Below, one piece after another: positions 8,116 to 16,982 of a stretch of DNA of 55,204 bases; positions within the stretch are counted from its first letter, which is position 1; each line of letters starts with the position of its first letter. Below the pieces are notes generated by a model. The model did no database searches. It saw only the letters and a program-made list of their open reading frames with translations, and was not told the origin of the DNA. Source of the DNA: a virus; the IMG/VR virus record IMGVR_UViG_3300009529_000010, positions 1 through 55,204 of that record. One strand, given 5' to 3'. The position numbers were made by a program, and so were the translations under genes.

Positions 8116-10127
8116 ACCTCAAACCCCCCAAAAGACACGTCCTTCAACGTCGAAGGAAGAAGCTCGTCCTCAACTTCTACATCGTCTAGGGACGCGTTGT
8201 GCAGCCCAAACTCATCGACAATGTTCAAGTCCCGCTGTATGTCGTTACCCTGAAACAGACCCGCGGTTTCCTCTTGGTCCGTCTCGTTCTTTGCCGCAAT
8301 CATCGCACGCTGGTAAGCTTCGGGATCTGGGTGCGGGACCACATCGGTCAAGGTCTTATTGTACTTCTGGCACTTGTTATTTGCGTTACGGAACACGCAG
8401 GATCCACAACGGTCCATCGAGAGGACAAACTTTAGGTTGTTGGCCCGGTGCTTGAGAGCACCCTCTTCACATCCGGTAGTCCCTGTCTTTGACGCATACG
8501 CTGAAGCGTCCACATACAGGTGCCCTGCCAAGCCCTCATGCTTCTTGCGGATCTGCACCAGATTCCCTGATACCTCAGAGGCAACACGGGACATGAACTT
8601 CCGGTCAATGAGCTGGTCCAACTCGTGACCCGCAAAGCCCTCGTTCATAGCCTGCTTGACCCACCGCTCTGCAACACGCTGACGATCGTTTTTCAGCGTA
8701 TCAGCCCTCTTGGTAGAGGCCAAGACTGCTCGGGCTTCTTCGTATCCCACCTCCGGGATCGTGTTGAGCCGGCCCTCGCCGTCCCCCTGATACTTGGCTT
8801 TCTTGACCCTCTGCACGATCAGCGTCGCCGAGGACTTGAGTAGGTCTGCGGGCTCCAACCGTTTCGACACAAGTGTCTTGATCTCGGATTCTGAAAGAAG
8901 GCCAGCCTTCTTCCACGCAAGCACCTGCTTTTGCACATGCTTACGCTCATTCGCCCGGATTTTCTCCTCACGCGAGACCACTTCACGAGGAGAAGGTTGA
9001 TGCTCCCGAAGGGCCTTCTCCGCTTCCTTTTTGGTCACAAGGTCTGCCGGCATTGTGTGCCGAACCTTGGTGGTCTCAATGTGTCGTTTGGGCAAGCGTA
9101 CTTCCGCCAGGAAGGCTTGACGAAGCAACTCTCGCTTGTCAGATGCCTTCTTTGACGAAGGGTCCAAACGTCCAGTGTGAATCAGATCAGGAGCATACTT
9201 GGCGTACACCCAATCCCAGTCGATCTCCTGGGGGGAAGAAACCTCTTTCAGACCCGTCGAGCAGGCACATCCAGAGCAGTCCTCTCCAGGACACGCGACC
9301 AGATACCGGGCCTTCTTCGCGGCCTTAGCAAACTGCTTTGACCATTTCCCTCGATGCAATCCAGGGAAGGCAGAAGCCCGAATGTACACGTTGCCCACCA
9401 AACCATGTTCCGCCTTGATTGCCTGAACGGCCTTCGCAATATGCTTGGCCTCCTTGGGTCGAATTTGGCTACCCAGATCCTTCAAAATCTTGTCTAAGGG
9501 CGATCCCGCTGTCGACTGGCGCATGGCCGAACGGACAAGGCTCGCCAGTTTCTCTGCATGTAGCTTGTCGTCGTCCTCGGGGCCGTCTACCTCCTCAAGA
9601 TAGAGAAGATCCTCTCGGTCCTTCAAATCGATACGGTAGATGCCATCCGTCCGGTCCCCCCAACATTCCTGAAGCTCCGTGATCATGCCGTCCGTGGGAT
9701 CGTCCGGAAGGCGCTCGGGGTCCTGATATGCGCCGGAAAGCCACGTAAGATCGACAATCCCAGTGTTCTCCCAGTCCTCTCGTGGTACAGAGACTACATT
9801 TGCTTGGCGGACCACCTCGGCCAGAGAAGGCAGGTTCGGGTCGGCCTCCTCCACATCGGTAATCCCGATGTCAGCTAGATCGAATAGAGCCTCATCGTCA
9901 GAAATGACCGTATCCGAGAAGTCGATATCATCACACTCGCCGACAATCAAACCGTCAGGAAGCTTGGCAAACCCAGACTGAGGAGGCTGGGGGAGCCCCT
10001 CTTTACCTGAAGGATCACGGACCCCATGACCGTAATCCATATCAAAGTCGAACCCGTCCATAAGGTAGTTCGAGCCCCAGTTCTCATTGAGTTCGCTGGG
10101 GAGTTTGGATTTGGCCTTCTTAGACAT
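8112..10127 (-). CDS. large unknown protein with two cysteine clusters
   Basis: A 671-residue protein with an acidic N-terminal third (FDFDMDYGHG, DDIDFSDTVISDDEALFDLADIG) and basic middle. Two related segments stand out. VYIRASAFPGLHRGKW... leads to CPGEDCSGCACSTG near residue 280. LYVDASAYASKTGTTGCEEG leads to CGSCVFRNANNKCQKYNK near residue 585. Each couples an Y-(I/V)-x-A-S-A-(F/Y) strand to a Cys-rich site that could hold zinc or an iron-sulfur cluster, so an ancient internal duplication is plausible. No family recognised. It lies in the structural module, between the Dps-like gene and a DUF5661-like gene, and overlaps both. Confidence 0.8.
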   Translation of the reverse strand: MSKKAKSKLPSELNENWGSNYLMDGFDFDMDYGHGVRDPSGKEGLPQPPQSGFAKLPDGLIVGECDDIDFSDTVISDDEALFDLADIGITDVEEADPNLPSLAEVVRQANVVSVPREDWENTGIVDLTWLSGAYQDPERLPDDPTDGMITELQECWGDRTDGIYRIDLKDREDLLYLEEVDGPEDDDKLHAEKLASLVRSAMRQSTAGSPLDKILKDLGSQIRPKEAKHIAKAVQAIKAEHGLVGNVYIRASAFPGLHRGKWSKQFAKAAKKARYLVACPGEDCSGCACSTGLKEVSSPQEIDWDWVYAKYAPDLIHTGRLDPSSKKASDKRELLRQAFLAEVRLPKRHIETTKVRHTMPADLVTKKEAEKALREHQPSPREVVSREEKIRANERKHVQKQVLAWKKAGLLSESEIKTLVSKRLEPADLLKSSATLIVQRVKKAKYQGDGEGRLNTIPEVGYEEARAVLASTKRADTLKNDRQRVAERWVKQAMNEGFAGHELDQLIDRKFMSRVASEVSGNLVQIRKKHEGLAGHLYVDASAYASKTGTTGCEEGALKHRANNLKFVLSMDRCGSCVFRNANNKCQKYNKTLTDVVPHPDPEAYQRAMIAAKNETDQEETAGLFQGNDIQRDLNIVDEFGLHNASLDDVEVEDELLPSTLKDVSFGGFEV

Positions 10128-10915
10128 CAGTGTTTTCCTCCTTCGACCATCTCCAACTTTTCATAGTAATCCGGGTCTTCGGTAAGGTGGTCCATAGCGA
10201 TCTCCATGGCGACAAAGAAATCATCCGTGTGTTCGGTCTCAACCTGCACACCTTTCGCCAAAGAGTGTGGTTCGAACTGGTCCGGGGATCGCTTGTCAGC
10301 CAGTCCTCCTGGGAGGCGATCCATCCACCTCTTTGCAACTCTTGAAGCGGTCTTGGACGAACCCTCAGACTCGTCAAATTCCTCTTCCATTTGTTCTTCA
10401 GCCCATTCCTGGGGATCTTCACGGATCTCCTCCGCATCCTGAATCAGATCCACAATCTCGGCACGATCCTCGTCGTCCTCTTGGCGGGAAATCGCCGCCC
10501 AGTGGGGTGCGTTCGTCTCATCGTAAAGGGTGTCAGAAAGAGCAGACAAGGCTTCCACAACATTCATGTATTGCTTCCGCATGTCTTGAATCTTCATGAT
10601 GTAGCCTTTGCCACCGAGGTTCCCGTCCGGGGATACCTTGGCTGACTTGATTTTGGCAAAGGTCTGATAAGCCGAAAGGGTGTGCCCTAAAGCTGCTAAG
10701 GTTGCTCGCAGCACCTTCGCCAAAGGCTTCATGTTCTTCGGCGAGTAGTTGAAATCATTGATGATTTTCCGCTCGGAGGGCCCTACGCCACCAAATGCCC
10801 ACGCACTGGCGTCGTTGGACATATCCTTACGGAAGATAACTTCTCCAGCTACCTTCGATCGCCCTTTACGGGCGAGATACGCCTCTGCAACGCGGTTTGG
10901 ATTGGGTCGTGACAC
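10127..10915 (-). CDS. protein with C-terminal DUF5661-like domain and basic terminal segments
   Basis: A 262-residue protein starting at GTG, with AAGGGA 6 nt upstream. It begins with NRVAEAYLARKGRSK, one of the short basic/hydrophobic segments shared by several proteins here, and has a second, ASRVAKRWMDRL, near residue 192. Residues 200-262 (PGGLADKRSPDQFEPHSLAK, then VQVETEHTDD, AMEIAMDHLTEDPDYYEKL) match what I know of DUF5661, a family found in phages and with no known function. The central region is helical and acidic. Its neighbours are structural. Confidence 0.8.
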   Translation of the reverse strand: MSRPNPNRVAEAYLARKGRSKVAGEVIFRKDMSNDASAWAFGGVGPSERKIINDFNYSPKNMKPLAKVLRATLAALGHTLSAYQTFAKIKSAKVSPDGNLGGKGYIMKIQDMRKQYMNVVEALSALSDTLYDETNAPHWAAISRQEDDEDRAEIVDLIQDAEEIREDPQEWAEEQMEEEFDESEGSSKTASRVAKRWMDRLPGGLADKRSPDQFEPHSLAKGVQVETEHTDDFFVAMEIAMDHLTEDPDYYEKLEMVEGGKH

Positions 10916-10962
10916 GAAAAGTCCCTTACACCAGGTGTAGCTATAGGAAAAATCTCAATACT

Positions 10963-11820
10963 TTAGACGGCTGGGACCATTTCCGGAGGCATTCTTTCCC
11001 CCGTAATCCGATCCCATCGCACTTTGAGCCCCTTCCCGGGAACCCACTCCAGGTAATTCTGAGCAACCAGCCACAAGATCCGAGCGACGAGCATGACCGG
11101 GAGCAAGTGAAACCCCACCCCCAGGGATGCCAGCACCGCTCCAATTGCACTCTCAGGAAGGGACCCAAACAGCTCCCCCAAAGAGATCCCACCCGTGAAT
11201 CCAGCTATCAACGATGAAAAGTCCCAAGAGATCTCGGCAACGTTTAACCAGATCCAGATGAAGATCGCCGCCTTGAGCGGACGTGAGAGGTTCGGTAGGT
11301 ACTTCTGGAGGATCCGGTCTAGGGGCTGCACGATGCTATCATTCACCCGAGACAGTGCTTTTTTGAGTGCCGGGCTCGCATCGACAATCCTCTGAAGCAA
11401 GTCGGTAAGCCCTGGGAGCTTGCCCTTGGGCACAAAGTACATCGAGAACGGGAACACGTTTTTGAGCTTGGAAATGACCTTCCCAAGCGCCTTGATCCCC
11501 TCCTTCGCCATTTGCTTGATTTTCCCAGGGAGTTCGGACACATCCTTCACCCCGAGGTGCTTTTTGAGGGTCTCCCAAGCCTTGGGGGCTCGCTTCAAGA
11601 AATCCCAGACCTTCTGAAGCCGCCTCTTGATGTTGCCAAAGAACGCTTCCTTGGCCGAACCTTGCATCAAGAACCCTTCTCCAAAGGCCGTCAAAACCTC
11701 TGGGGTGACATCTCGCAATGAGGCGGTTCGCGTCTGGAACGAATGCCCCGACGCAATTTCGTGAGCCGCTCGTCTTATTTCATAGCGTAAAGCAACTCGA
11801 TATGTAACATCATCATGCAC
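10963..11820 (-). CDS. putative membrane-interacting virion protein
   Basis: A protein of 285 residues that starts at GTG with the segment YRVALRYEIRRAAHEIA. A basic helical middle (IKRRLQKVWDFLKRAPKAWE, then IKQMAKEGIKALGKVISKLK) is followed by two long hydrophobic stretches, AAIFIWIWLNVAEISWDF (about residue 185) and AIGAVLASLGVGFHLLPVML (about 225-245), enough for two membrane spans. Such a mix of amphipathic helix and membrane spans would suit an internal virion protein that inserts into the host membrane during DNA entry, or a tape-measure-associated protein. That is inference; no family recognised. Confidence 0.75.
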   Translation of the reverse strand: MHDDVTYRVALRYEIRRAAHEIASGHSFQTRTASLRDVTPEVLTAFGEGFLMQGSAKEAFFGNIKRRLQKVWDFLKRAPKAWETLKKHLGVKDVSELPGKIKQMAKEGIKALGKVISKLKNVFPFSMYFVPKGKLPGLTDLLQRIVDASPALKKALSRVNDSIVQPLDRILQKYLPNLSRPLKAAIFIWIWLNVAEISWDFSSLIAGFTGGISLGELFGSLPESAIGAVLASLGVGFHLLPVMLVARILWLVAQNYLEWVPGKGLKVRWDRITGERMPPEMVPAV

Positions 11821-11845
11821 TAAGCGTCCGACTTCAATTTGGCAA

Positions 11846-12406
11846 TCACACCTTCAAAGGCTCACCGGTTTCGGAAAACAGACGGGAGATTACTAGCTCT
11901 CCACTCTCATCCTTCTCCATGGACCACAAATCTTGGGTCGCCTTGTGGATCAAGTCATCCCCGTTGGACGACGATAGGAAATCCGTCAAATCCCCCAAAC
12001 TAGAAACTCGCTTCACGAAGCTCGAAGCCCGCTTTGTGTTCGATGGAGCGCGTCGAAGGTGCTCCCGGTGAGAAGCCATGAATCGACCGTCATCCCACTT
12101 GACGAACACCATGTCACCCTGATGGGTTGCATCTCCATCCGCAGTCCTGGTCATCACAATCGTGCCCTCAGTATGCGGAGCCGGAGGATCTTGGTAGCTC
12201 AATACCGATCCGATATTGGTAATGAAAGCCACGCGCGTACCCGCCTCCAAGGCGTATTCCGGCAATGCTGCGGCTTCACGCCCCTTGTCGGTCAACACCA
12301 TAAGCTCACTCAACTGCTTTGACGACAGGTAGTCATCAAGAGGGGATGCACTCTTGTGCTGTCCCAGAGTGAAGTCATTCCAAAAATCGTCGTCTTCGTG
12401 TGCCAT
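11846..12406 (-). CDS. hypothetical protein with C-terminal phage domain (LIHKATQDLWS)
   Basis: A protein of 186 residues from the ATG at 12406, three bases after the upstream stop. The middle holds a small beta-barrel-like segment, TEGTIVMTRTADGD...VFVKWDDG, resembling a KOW/SH3-type fold. It is followed by KRASSFVKRVSSLGDLTDFL, a basic helix, and by DDLIHKATQDLWSMEKDESG with VISRLFSETGEPLKV. I have seen this last block (L.HK.T.DLWS then I.RLF...G.PL) at the end of many large-phage proteins; no function is known to me. Confidence 0.75.
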   Translation of the reverse strand: MAHEDDDFWNDFTLGQHKSASPLDDYLSSKQLSELMVLTDKGREAAALPEYALEAGTRVAFITNIGSVLSYQDPPAPHTEGTIVMTRTADGDATHQGDMVFVKWDDGRFMASHREHLRRAPSNTKRASSFVKRVSSLGDLTDFLSSSNGDDLIHKATQDLWSMEKDESGELVISRLFSETGEPLKV

Positions 12407-12408
12407 AC

Positions 12409-12900
12409 TTAGTCCCAAAGATAGTGTTGGTTGAGATGCTTCATCATATTCTGAGTGAGAGTATCAACCTGTTTGACAAGCTTGGCGAACTGGGCATCCC
12501 CCTTGAGATCTGCGCTTCGCTGAGCCGCCTTCAAATCAAAACTGGCATCCGCCAAAGCATTGAATGCTCGCCGAACCGCTTTGGTCTTTTTCTTGTCTGC
12601 ACCCTTCTTCTTCGCCCCAGGGAGGACGTCGATACGTCCGGTAAACTCGGTCTCCAAGAGTCTAAGGACATCCTTGTCTCCCTTAGATGCCTTCTCAAAG
12701 TCCTTTTGAGAGAAGACATGTCTCTCAGGGTCCTTGCCTAACTTCTTGGCGATCTCTCGCATCACCTTGCGAGCCGCCTCCATCTTCGCCTTGGGGGGAG
12801 CTGCTTCCTTGAGAAGCTCTGCAACGAGGGCACGGCGGAACTCAGGGTTCTCCTGAGCCAACTTCAGAGCTACTTTCTTTACAGTCGACATGGTTGACAT
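12409..12900 (-). CDS. hypothetical protein with N-terminal KLAQENPEFR segment
   Basis: A 163-residue, Lys-rich helical protein. Residues 7-33 (VKKVALKLAQENPEFRRALV, then AELLKEA) are almost the same as the N-terminus of the protein at 14.5-15.6 kb, while the rest of the two proteins differs. The body is helical, with a KKKGADKKKTKAVRR basic patch near residue 96. The C-terminal DTLTQNMMKHLNQHYLWD could be an exposed helix. The start at 12900 was chosen because it abuts the upstream stop; an ATG at 12891 is also possible. A role in the virion is suggested by context only. Confidence 0.75.
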   Translation of the reverse strand: MSTMSTVKKVALKLAQENPEFRRALVAELLKEAAPPKAKMEAARKVMREIAKKLGKDPERHVFSQKDFEKASKGDKDVLRLLETEFTGRIDVLPGAKKKGADKKKTKAVRRAFNALADASFDLKAAQRSADLKGDAQFAKLVKQVDTLTQNMMKHLNQHYLWD

Positions 12901-14502
12901 TCACAAGAGGGGGTTACGCTGAACGACAAACCTAATGGTGGTCGTTTGCAGCGTTGCTGCGGGGAAAGCAATCTCGAACCCCGTCAGGGTTCGGTTACGA
13001 ACAAAGGGGATATCCGTGACCGCTACTGGCTCCAACTCCGACTCCAACAGCACCTGATAGTTCAAGTTAGGTTGCGGAGCGTCAAAGGACACAGCCACGA
13101 AATCAACGTTGGCAAACACCACTTCCCCCTGGAAGAAGTCCTCGCTAACGGTAGGCGCCCCCGCAAAGACAAGTTGATCTCGTGTGCATCTCTCCAAGAT
13201 CAACTGCGATGTTCCTGTGATCGTCACGACCCCAAAAGACGACGACGAGAATCGGAAAGGTACATTCTCAGCCACTCCCATCGTGGTGAAAGAACAATCA
13301 CGTCCCCGAACAGATCCGGCACCCTGCACCAACATCTCAAGGTTAGCCCCTACCACGTTGGTCAAAAACAGCCCCGAGGCCGGGTTCGTAGGCAACTCCG
13401 GGGCGGCGCTGTCATACAAAAACCGCACTCCCTGTGCATCCAAAATGTTTGTCAAACGGAGACGCGCACAGTTGCTTACCAGCACCTCACTGCCAGGCAA
13501 GGACCCCTCAAAAGAGCAGTTTCGAACCTCGATGTTGTTCACCGCAACCGCTTGAACCTGCTTCCCCAGTCCCGAATCCGGAACCAGAGTGCAGTTCTCA
13601 ATCACGAAGCTGTTCGACGCAACGGGGCTATTTGTCGCCGAGTTCATCCCGTTCGTAAAGGTCGGGCCCGAGATCACGATCACCAAAGCAACACTCGTGT
13701 TGAGTGTGATCGCATTACCCGCAACTCCGGGATTTCGGGCTCTCAAAGTCACAATCGGACCAGAAACGGTAGGGAGCACAAGGTTCACGAGACCATTGCC
13801 CGGATTGGCAATCGCCTCCGCTGCGTTCTCCGCAGTCTCATTGACATCCGCACCAATCTCGAATTCAAAGGGCCCCGGTGCCATCCCAGCGGCTACAGCC
13901 GTAAGCGTAGTCCCGTTGATGTCAAAGGAATCTCCGGGGAGGGGTACGCCGGCAAAGGTCAAAGATCCCGATGCGAACTGCGCCGTCAAAAAGTCAACGC
14001 AGGCGTTGACCCCCACCTGCTCTAGCGTGAGGTTGGAGATTCGACCAATCTGCGGCACCGTAAAAAGACCGCGCACAACCCGCACCGTACTTTGTACGGT
14101 TAGGTTGCGGATTCGCACCCCTGTGCGAGATAGTCCCCGAAGCTCGACCCCGTCCTTGACCCAGAGGATGTCCTCCGCATAGAGCCCAGGAGCCACCAGG
14201 ACAAGCCAAGGGTTGTCCACGTCTGCCCCATCGGGCACCGCGTCCAAGCCCCCCTGGATGGTCGTGATAGGGTCTCCGTCCTCATTTTTACTTGCAGCGA
14301 TCCCGGATTGAGAGACCACGATCACGTTCTGAGCCCGCTGAAGCCCCGCCAGCTCCGCCAGGTTCACCCCCAAAGGCACACGAGGGTCCGTAAAACGAAT
14401 CGACCCGTCCAGTAGATCCGCCTCAACGAGGCGCGGGCCTACTGGTGCATCGGCGTTTTCGACTTGAAAAGCGTCGCTACGGAATGGCGGTTGTACAGGC
14501 AT
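12901..14502 (-). CDS. right-handed beta-helix protein, likely tail spike or adhesin
   Basis: 533 residues without charge clusters. The N-terminal part has GGLDAVPDGADVDNPWLVLVAPGLYAEDI (the repeat-entry pattern of pectate-lyase-like beta-helix proteins), then GVELRGLSRTGVRI and regularly spaced short strands: FVIENCTL, IEVRNCSFEG, LRLTNI, VRGRDCSF, LILERCTRD. This ladder (V.I.nC.f) is the signature of a parallel beta-helix. An inserted domain at about 195-290 (GDSFDINGTTLTAV through NPGVAGNAITLNTS) resembles modules in other phage structural proteins. I see no clear catalytic residues, so it may be a receptor-binding spike rather than an enzyme. Confidence 0.8.
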   Translation of the reverse strand: MPVQPPFRSDAFQVENADAPVGPRLVEADLLDGSIRFTDPRVPLGVNLAELAGLQRAQNVIVVSQSGIAASKNEDGDPITTIQGGLDAVPDGADVDNPWLVLVAPGLYAEDILWVKDGVELRGLSRTGVRIRNLTVQSTVRVVRGLFTVPQIGRISNLTLEQVGVNACVDFLTAQFASGSLTFAGVPLPGDSFDINGTTLTAVAAGMAPGPFEFEIGADVNETAENAAEAIANPGNGLVNLVLPTVSGPIVTLRARNPGVAGNAITLNTSVALVIVISGPTFTNGMNSATNSPVASNSFVIENCTLVPDSGLGKQVQAVAVNNIEVRNCSFEGSLPGSEVLVSNCARLRLTNILDAQGVRFLYDSAAPELPTNPASGLFLTNVVGANLEMLVQGAGSVRGRDCSFTTMGVAENVPFRFSSSSFGVVTITGTSQLILERCTRDQLVFAGAPTVSEDFFQGEVVFANVDFVAVSFDAPQPNLNYQVLLESELEPVAVTDIPFVRNRTLTGFEIAFPAATLQTTTIRFVVQRNPLL

Positions 14503-14503
14503 A

Positions 14504-15577
14504 TTAGCTCAGGTATCCGATAATTTCGTACCCGTTCCCGACGTCTGTGAAGTCCAAACGAAGGACAGAGTTGGAAATGGACTCAGGAGAAAAAGGGTCT
14601 TCCGGGTTAGAGAAGGCAAGGTCCACGATCACCCTTCCTTGAGGCCCGCGAAAAAGGTGAGGGCTGACTACCTCATCCAGCTCGATATCGAACTTGGACA
14701 AGACTTCTAGGGCCTTGGCGTACCCCCGATCCGGCTTGCGCCAACGGCCACGGCCACCAAACCCTTCACGGACCAGCTCAGCATTGATCTTCTGCCGCAA
14801 GGACGGGATAAGCCGAGCCGAGCCGGTTTTCAAGGAAAACCTCCCGTCAGAACGAGCCTTGACGATCTCTTTGGAGACCTTGTCTGTAAGCACTTTGGCC
14901 ACGTTCAGCAGAGTCCTTTCCGCTCTCTCCGTACGCCCTCCGGGAGGGATATCAATCCAGACTTGGGTTACCTTATCTGTAGCCTTGAAGCTCACACGAC
15001 CCAGTTTACGGATGATGGGGGAGCTTTGAAAGCGTCGCAAGAGATCTTGAAGATCTGAATAGAGCGGTCCCCAATCTTCCCAAGTGGCACCCCGTGGGAG
15101 CATGGGGGACCAAACACTAAAGTATGCGTTGCTTTCTCTTGGGAATGATTGCGTCCCAAACTGGAGGTACATCCCGTGCCCCACATCGCGCGGGAGCGAG
15201 GCCGTAGATGCCCAGTAATCGTGAGTTGTGCCATTCCGAAGGACGGAAGCGGCGATCTTGGCCATCTTCTGGTGGATCTTGTCCCACGCCTCCTCAGACA
15301 TCTCAGAGGCCGTCTTAGAAGCTCGTACCTGCTTGTAAAAGCGCATAAGCTCCGATCCAGGGACCACCTTTGAATGATGACGCCCCCGTTTCTCCAAATA
15401 TACCACCCACATGTCTGTGGTTCCCCGGTGTAGCTCCACGACAATCCAGGTCCCGTGCTCATCCTCAAACTTCATTCCAGGTTTGATCGGAGAACGCATT
15501 GCGGCCAAGAGCGCTTTCCGGAACTCAGGGTTGTCTTGAGCCAATTTGACGGCTGCTTTCTTCAAGTTATTTGCCAT
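14504..15577 (-). CDS. hypothetical protein with N-terminal KLAQDNPEFR segment
   Basis: A protein of 357 residues from the ATG at 15577 (AGGAG lies 5 nt upstream; a GTG at 15583 is possible). Residues 5-28 read LKKAAVKLAQDNPEFRKALL AAMRS, the same segment as in the 163-residue protein at 12.4-12.9 kb. Then comes a small beta domain, KPGMKFEDEHGTWIVVELHRG. Further on are ASKTASEMSEEAWDKIHQKMAKIA, a long mixed region and an Asp-rich end. No enzyme motif seen. The body is unlike its tag-sharing neighbour, so the segment looks like a shared signal rather than a shared fold. Confidence 0.75.
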   Translation of the reverse strand: MANNLKKAAVKLAQDNPEFRKALLAAMRSPIKPGMKFEDEHGTWIVVELHRGTTDMWVVYLEKRGRHHSKVVPGSELMRFYKQVRASKTASEMSEEAWDKIHQKMAKIAASVLRNGTTHDYWASTASLPRDVGHGMYLQFGTQSFPRESNAYFSVWSPMLPRGATWEDWGPLYSDLQDLLRRFQSSPIIRKLGRVSFKATDKVTQVWIDIPPGGRTERAERTLLNVAKVLTDKVSKEIVKARSDGRFSLKTGSARLIPSLRQKINAELVREGFGGRGRWRKPDRGYAKALEVLSKFDIELDEVVSPHLFRGPQGRVIVDLAFSNPEDPFSPESISNSVLRLDFTDVGNGYEIIGYLS

Positions 15578-15585
15578 GTCCACTC

Positions 15586-16038
15586 CTACACAAAAACGTC
15601 GTATTGAACCGGACCCGTGTAGGTCACATTCAACTCAATATCAAAACCTGTTGTTGTCTTATTGATGATGCGATAGTCGATAAAGTCTTCCAGAGTGACG
15701 TACACCCGGTAACTCGTATCCGTAAAGGGCGTCGCAAACACAACCGATTGCCCTGTTTGATCGACAAAGTTCAAAGTCCCATTGATTGTGCTTGTCTGTG
15801 CCACGATGTTCTGAACCTGATTCTTTGCCATCCCGATCGCGTCAAGGACGCTTTGAGGGATCTGTGTACCGCTATCGCAAATGGATCCTGTGGGGCTTTT
15901 GATGTTTCGAACGCCAATCTTTCCATTTTGATTGAGGACAAGCGTAAAGCACCACGACCCCTTACATGGGTCCCCGGATGAGACTTGGTAGGAGAACGTG
16001 CTTTCCTTGAGGATCAAAAGCGAGGGGTGAAGAGCCAT
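15586..16038 (-). CDS. tail-fibre-like protein with C-terminal beta domain
   Basis: A 150-residue beta-rich protein with three cysteines near the start (Cys25, Cys30, Cys54). The second half, VVFATPFTDTSYRVYVTLED followed by DYRIINKTTTGFDIELNVTY, matches the C-terminal beta-sandwich pattern seen in many phage fibres and H-type-lectin-like domains (F..PF..TSY.V.v...., nkT..GF.i). It probably forms part of a fibre tip or baseplate, trimeric in known relatives. Its ATG follows the upstream stop directly (TAAATG). Confidence 0.75.
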   Translation of the reverse strand: MALHPSLLILKESTFSYQVSSGDPCKGSWCFTLVLNQNGKIGVRNIKSPTGSICDSGTQIPQSVLDAIGMAKNQVQNIVAQTSTINGTLNFVDQTGQSVVFATPFTDTSYRVYVTLEDFIDYRIINKTTTGFDIELNVTYTGPVQYDVFV

Positions 16039-16341
16039 TTACCAAATCCAAGAAGTGTCCATTCCCCGCTTTTCGAAGAACTCTTTGAGAGTCTCCAAAT
16101 TTACGGGATCGGAGGACCAGACGTAAAAACCCCCGAACTCTTCCTTGATGCCAAGATCGTTGATCGGCTTTACGTTAGCGATCTTGGCTTTGCCGTCCCT
16201 GAAAGCTCTCAGGAGGCCAGGGTAGTCCTTCGCATGGGGGTTGAACACGCGAAAGCGGTACTCAGGGCGTGCCTGTTTAAGGAGCCACTTCGTGGCTACC
16301 TCCTTGGTCATCACAACCCGTTTTGAGGAAGCTAATCCCAT
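16039..16341 (-). CDS. hypothetical protein, 100 aa, with VATKWLLKQ segment
   Basis: A small basic protein. After KRVVMTKEVATKWLLKQARPEYRFRV (a variant of the shared basic/hydrophobic segment) it has a compact alpha/beta end with FGGFYVWSSDPVNLETLKEFFE. The AAGGTG ahead of the ATG at 16341 is a fair ribosome site. It is translationally coupled to the fibre-like gene. No family recognised. Confidence 0.7.
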   Translation of the reverse strand: MGLASSKRVVMTKEVATKWLLKQARPEYRFRVFNPHAKDYPGLLRAFRDGKAKIANVKPINDLGIKEEFGGFYVWSSDPVNLETLKEFFEKRGMDTSWIW

Positions 16342-16353
16342 TCACACACCTTT

Positions 16354-16938
16354 CTACTGATCTGAAGCCTCCTCTTGGCATTCAGAGATAGAAATACGAA
16401 CACCCGGGGCGGAAAACATCCCGTCCGGAATAGAAATCTCATCGGCAATCGGCTTTACGAGCCCCTGGAGGTAAGCTACGGCCCCCAAAACAGCAGTGCC
16501 CTTACGGCAGTCTGCTTGCTTCAAGCGCAGCCCATAGTGCTCCACAGCGCTCAGGGCAACACCACTGAACGCCTCCATGTAAGTTGCGATGACCTCACGG
16601 TCTTGAGGACGCGGGCCCGGGGAAAAAGCCATACAGTCACTCAGATCAATGTCGACCGGAGGGATAACTACGTCCCCACTCGGACGCTTTGAGAGCGTCT
16701 CACTCACCCCTACAGACACCTCCCCAAGGATCTCGCCTGTCACACAGGCGGGGAAGTTCTTGGACCGGATGGCCTCGTTTCGGCCGATCATGGCCCCTAG
16801 CCACACCCCATCTAGAGAGGACCGGGCCAGGAAGATGTAGTCCTCGGGGCTCACAGTCCCCTTTTGCAAGTCGCATCCGGACAACACAAAGGAGGCCAAA
16901 AGTGCCGTAAATGAAGCCTTAATCGGAAAACGAGACAT
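16354..16938 (-). CDS. phage-encoded lipoprotein
   Basis: From the ATG at 16938 (AGAGG 4 nt upstream) the protein is 194 residues and starts MSRFPIKASFTALLASFVLS followed by GC. This is a classical lipoprotein signal peptide: a short basic start, a hydrophobic core and a lipobox (Leu-Ser-Gly-Cys22). The mature part has three or four more cysteines (for example FPACVTGE, DLSDCMAF, KQADCRKG) that could form disulfides in the periplasm. Phage lipoproteins can block receptors or DNA entry of rival phages, or act in lysis; nothing here decides. The longer frame upstream to 17016 has no signal sense and overlaps the neighbour, so I reject it. Confidence 0.75.
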   Translation of the reverse strand: MSRFPIKASFTALLASFVLSGCDLQKGTVSPEDYIFLARSSLDGVWLGAMIGRNEAIRSKNFPACVTGEILGEVSVGVSETLSKRPSGDVVIPPVDIDLSDCMAFSPGPRPQDREVIATYMEAFSGVALSAVEHYGLRLKQADCRKGTAVLGAVAYLQGLVKPIADEISIPDGMFSAPGVRISISECQEEASDQ

Positions 16939-16982
16939 GGGTCCTCTACCCACGTCCCGGGAATAAAGTAAATAACGTGCGG

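Noticed and set aside
12946-14025. Plus-strand frame of 359 codons
   Set aside because: It is antisense to the beta-helix gene, is Arg/His/Gln-rich in the way antisense frames are, and has no domain.
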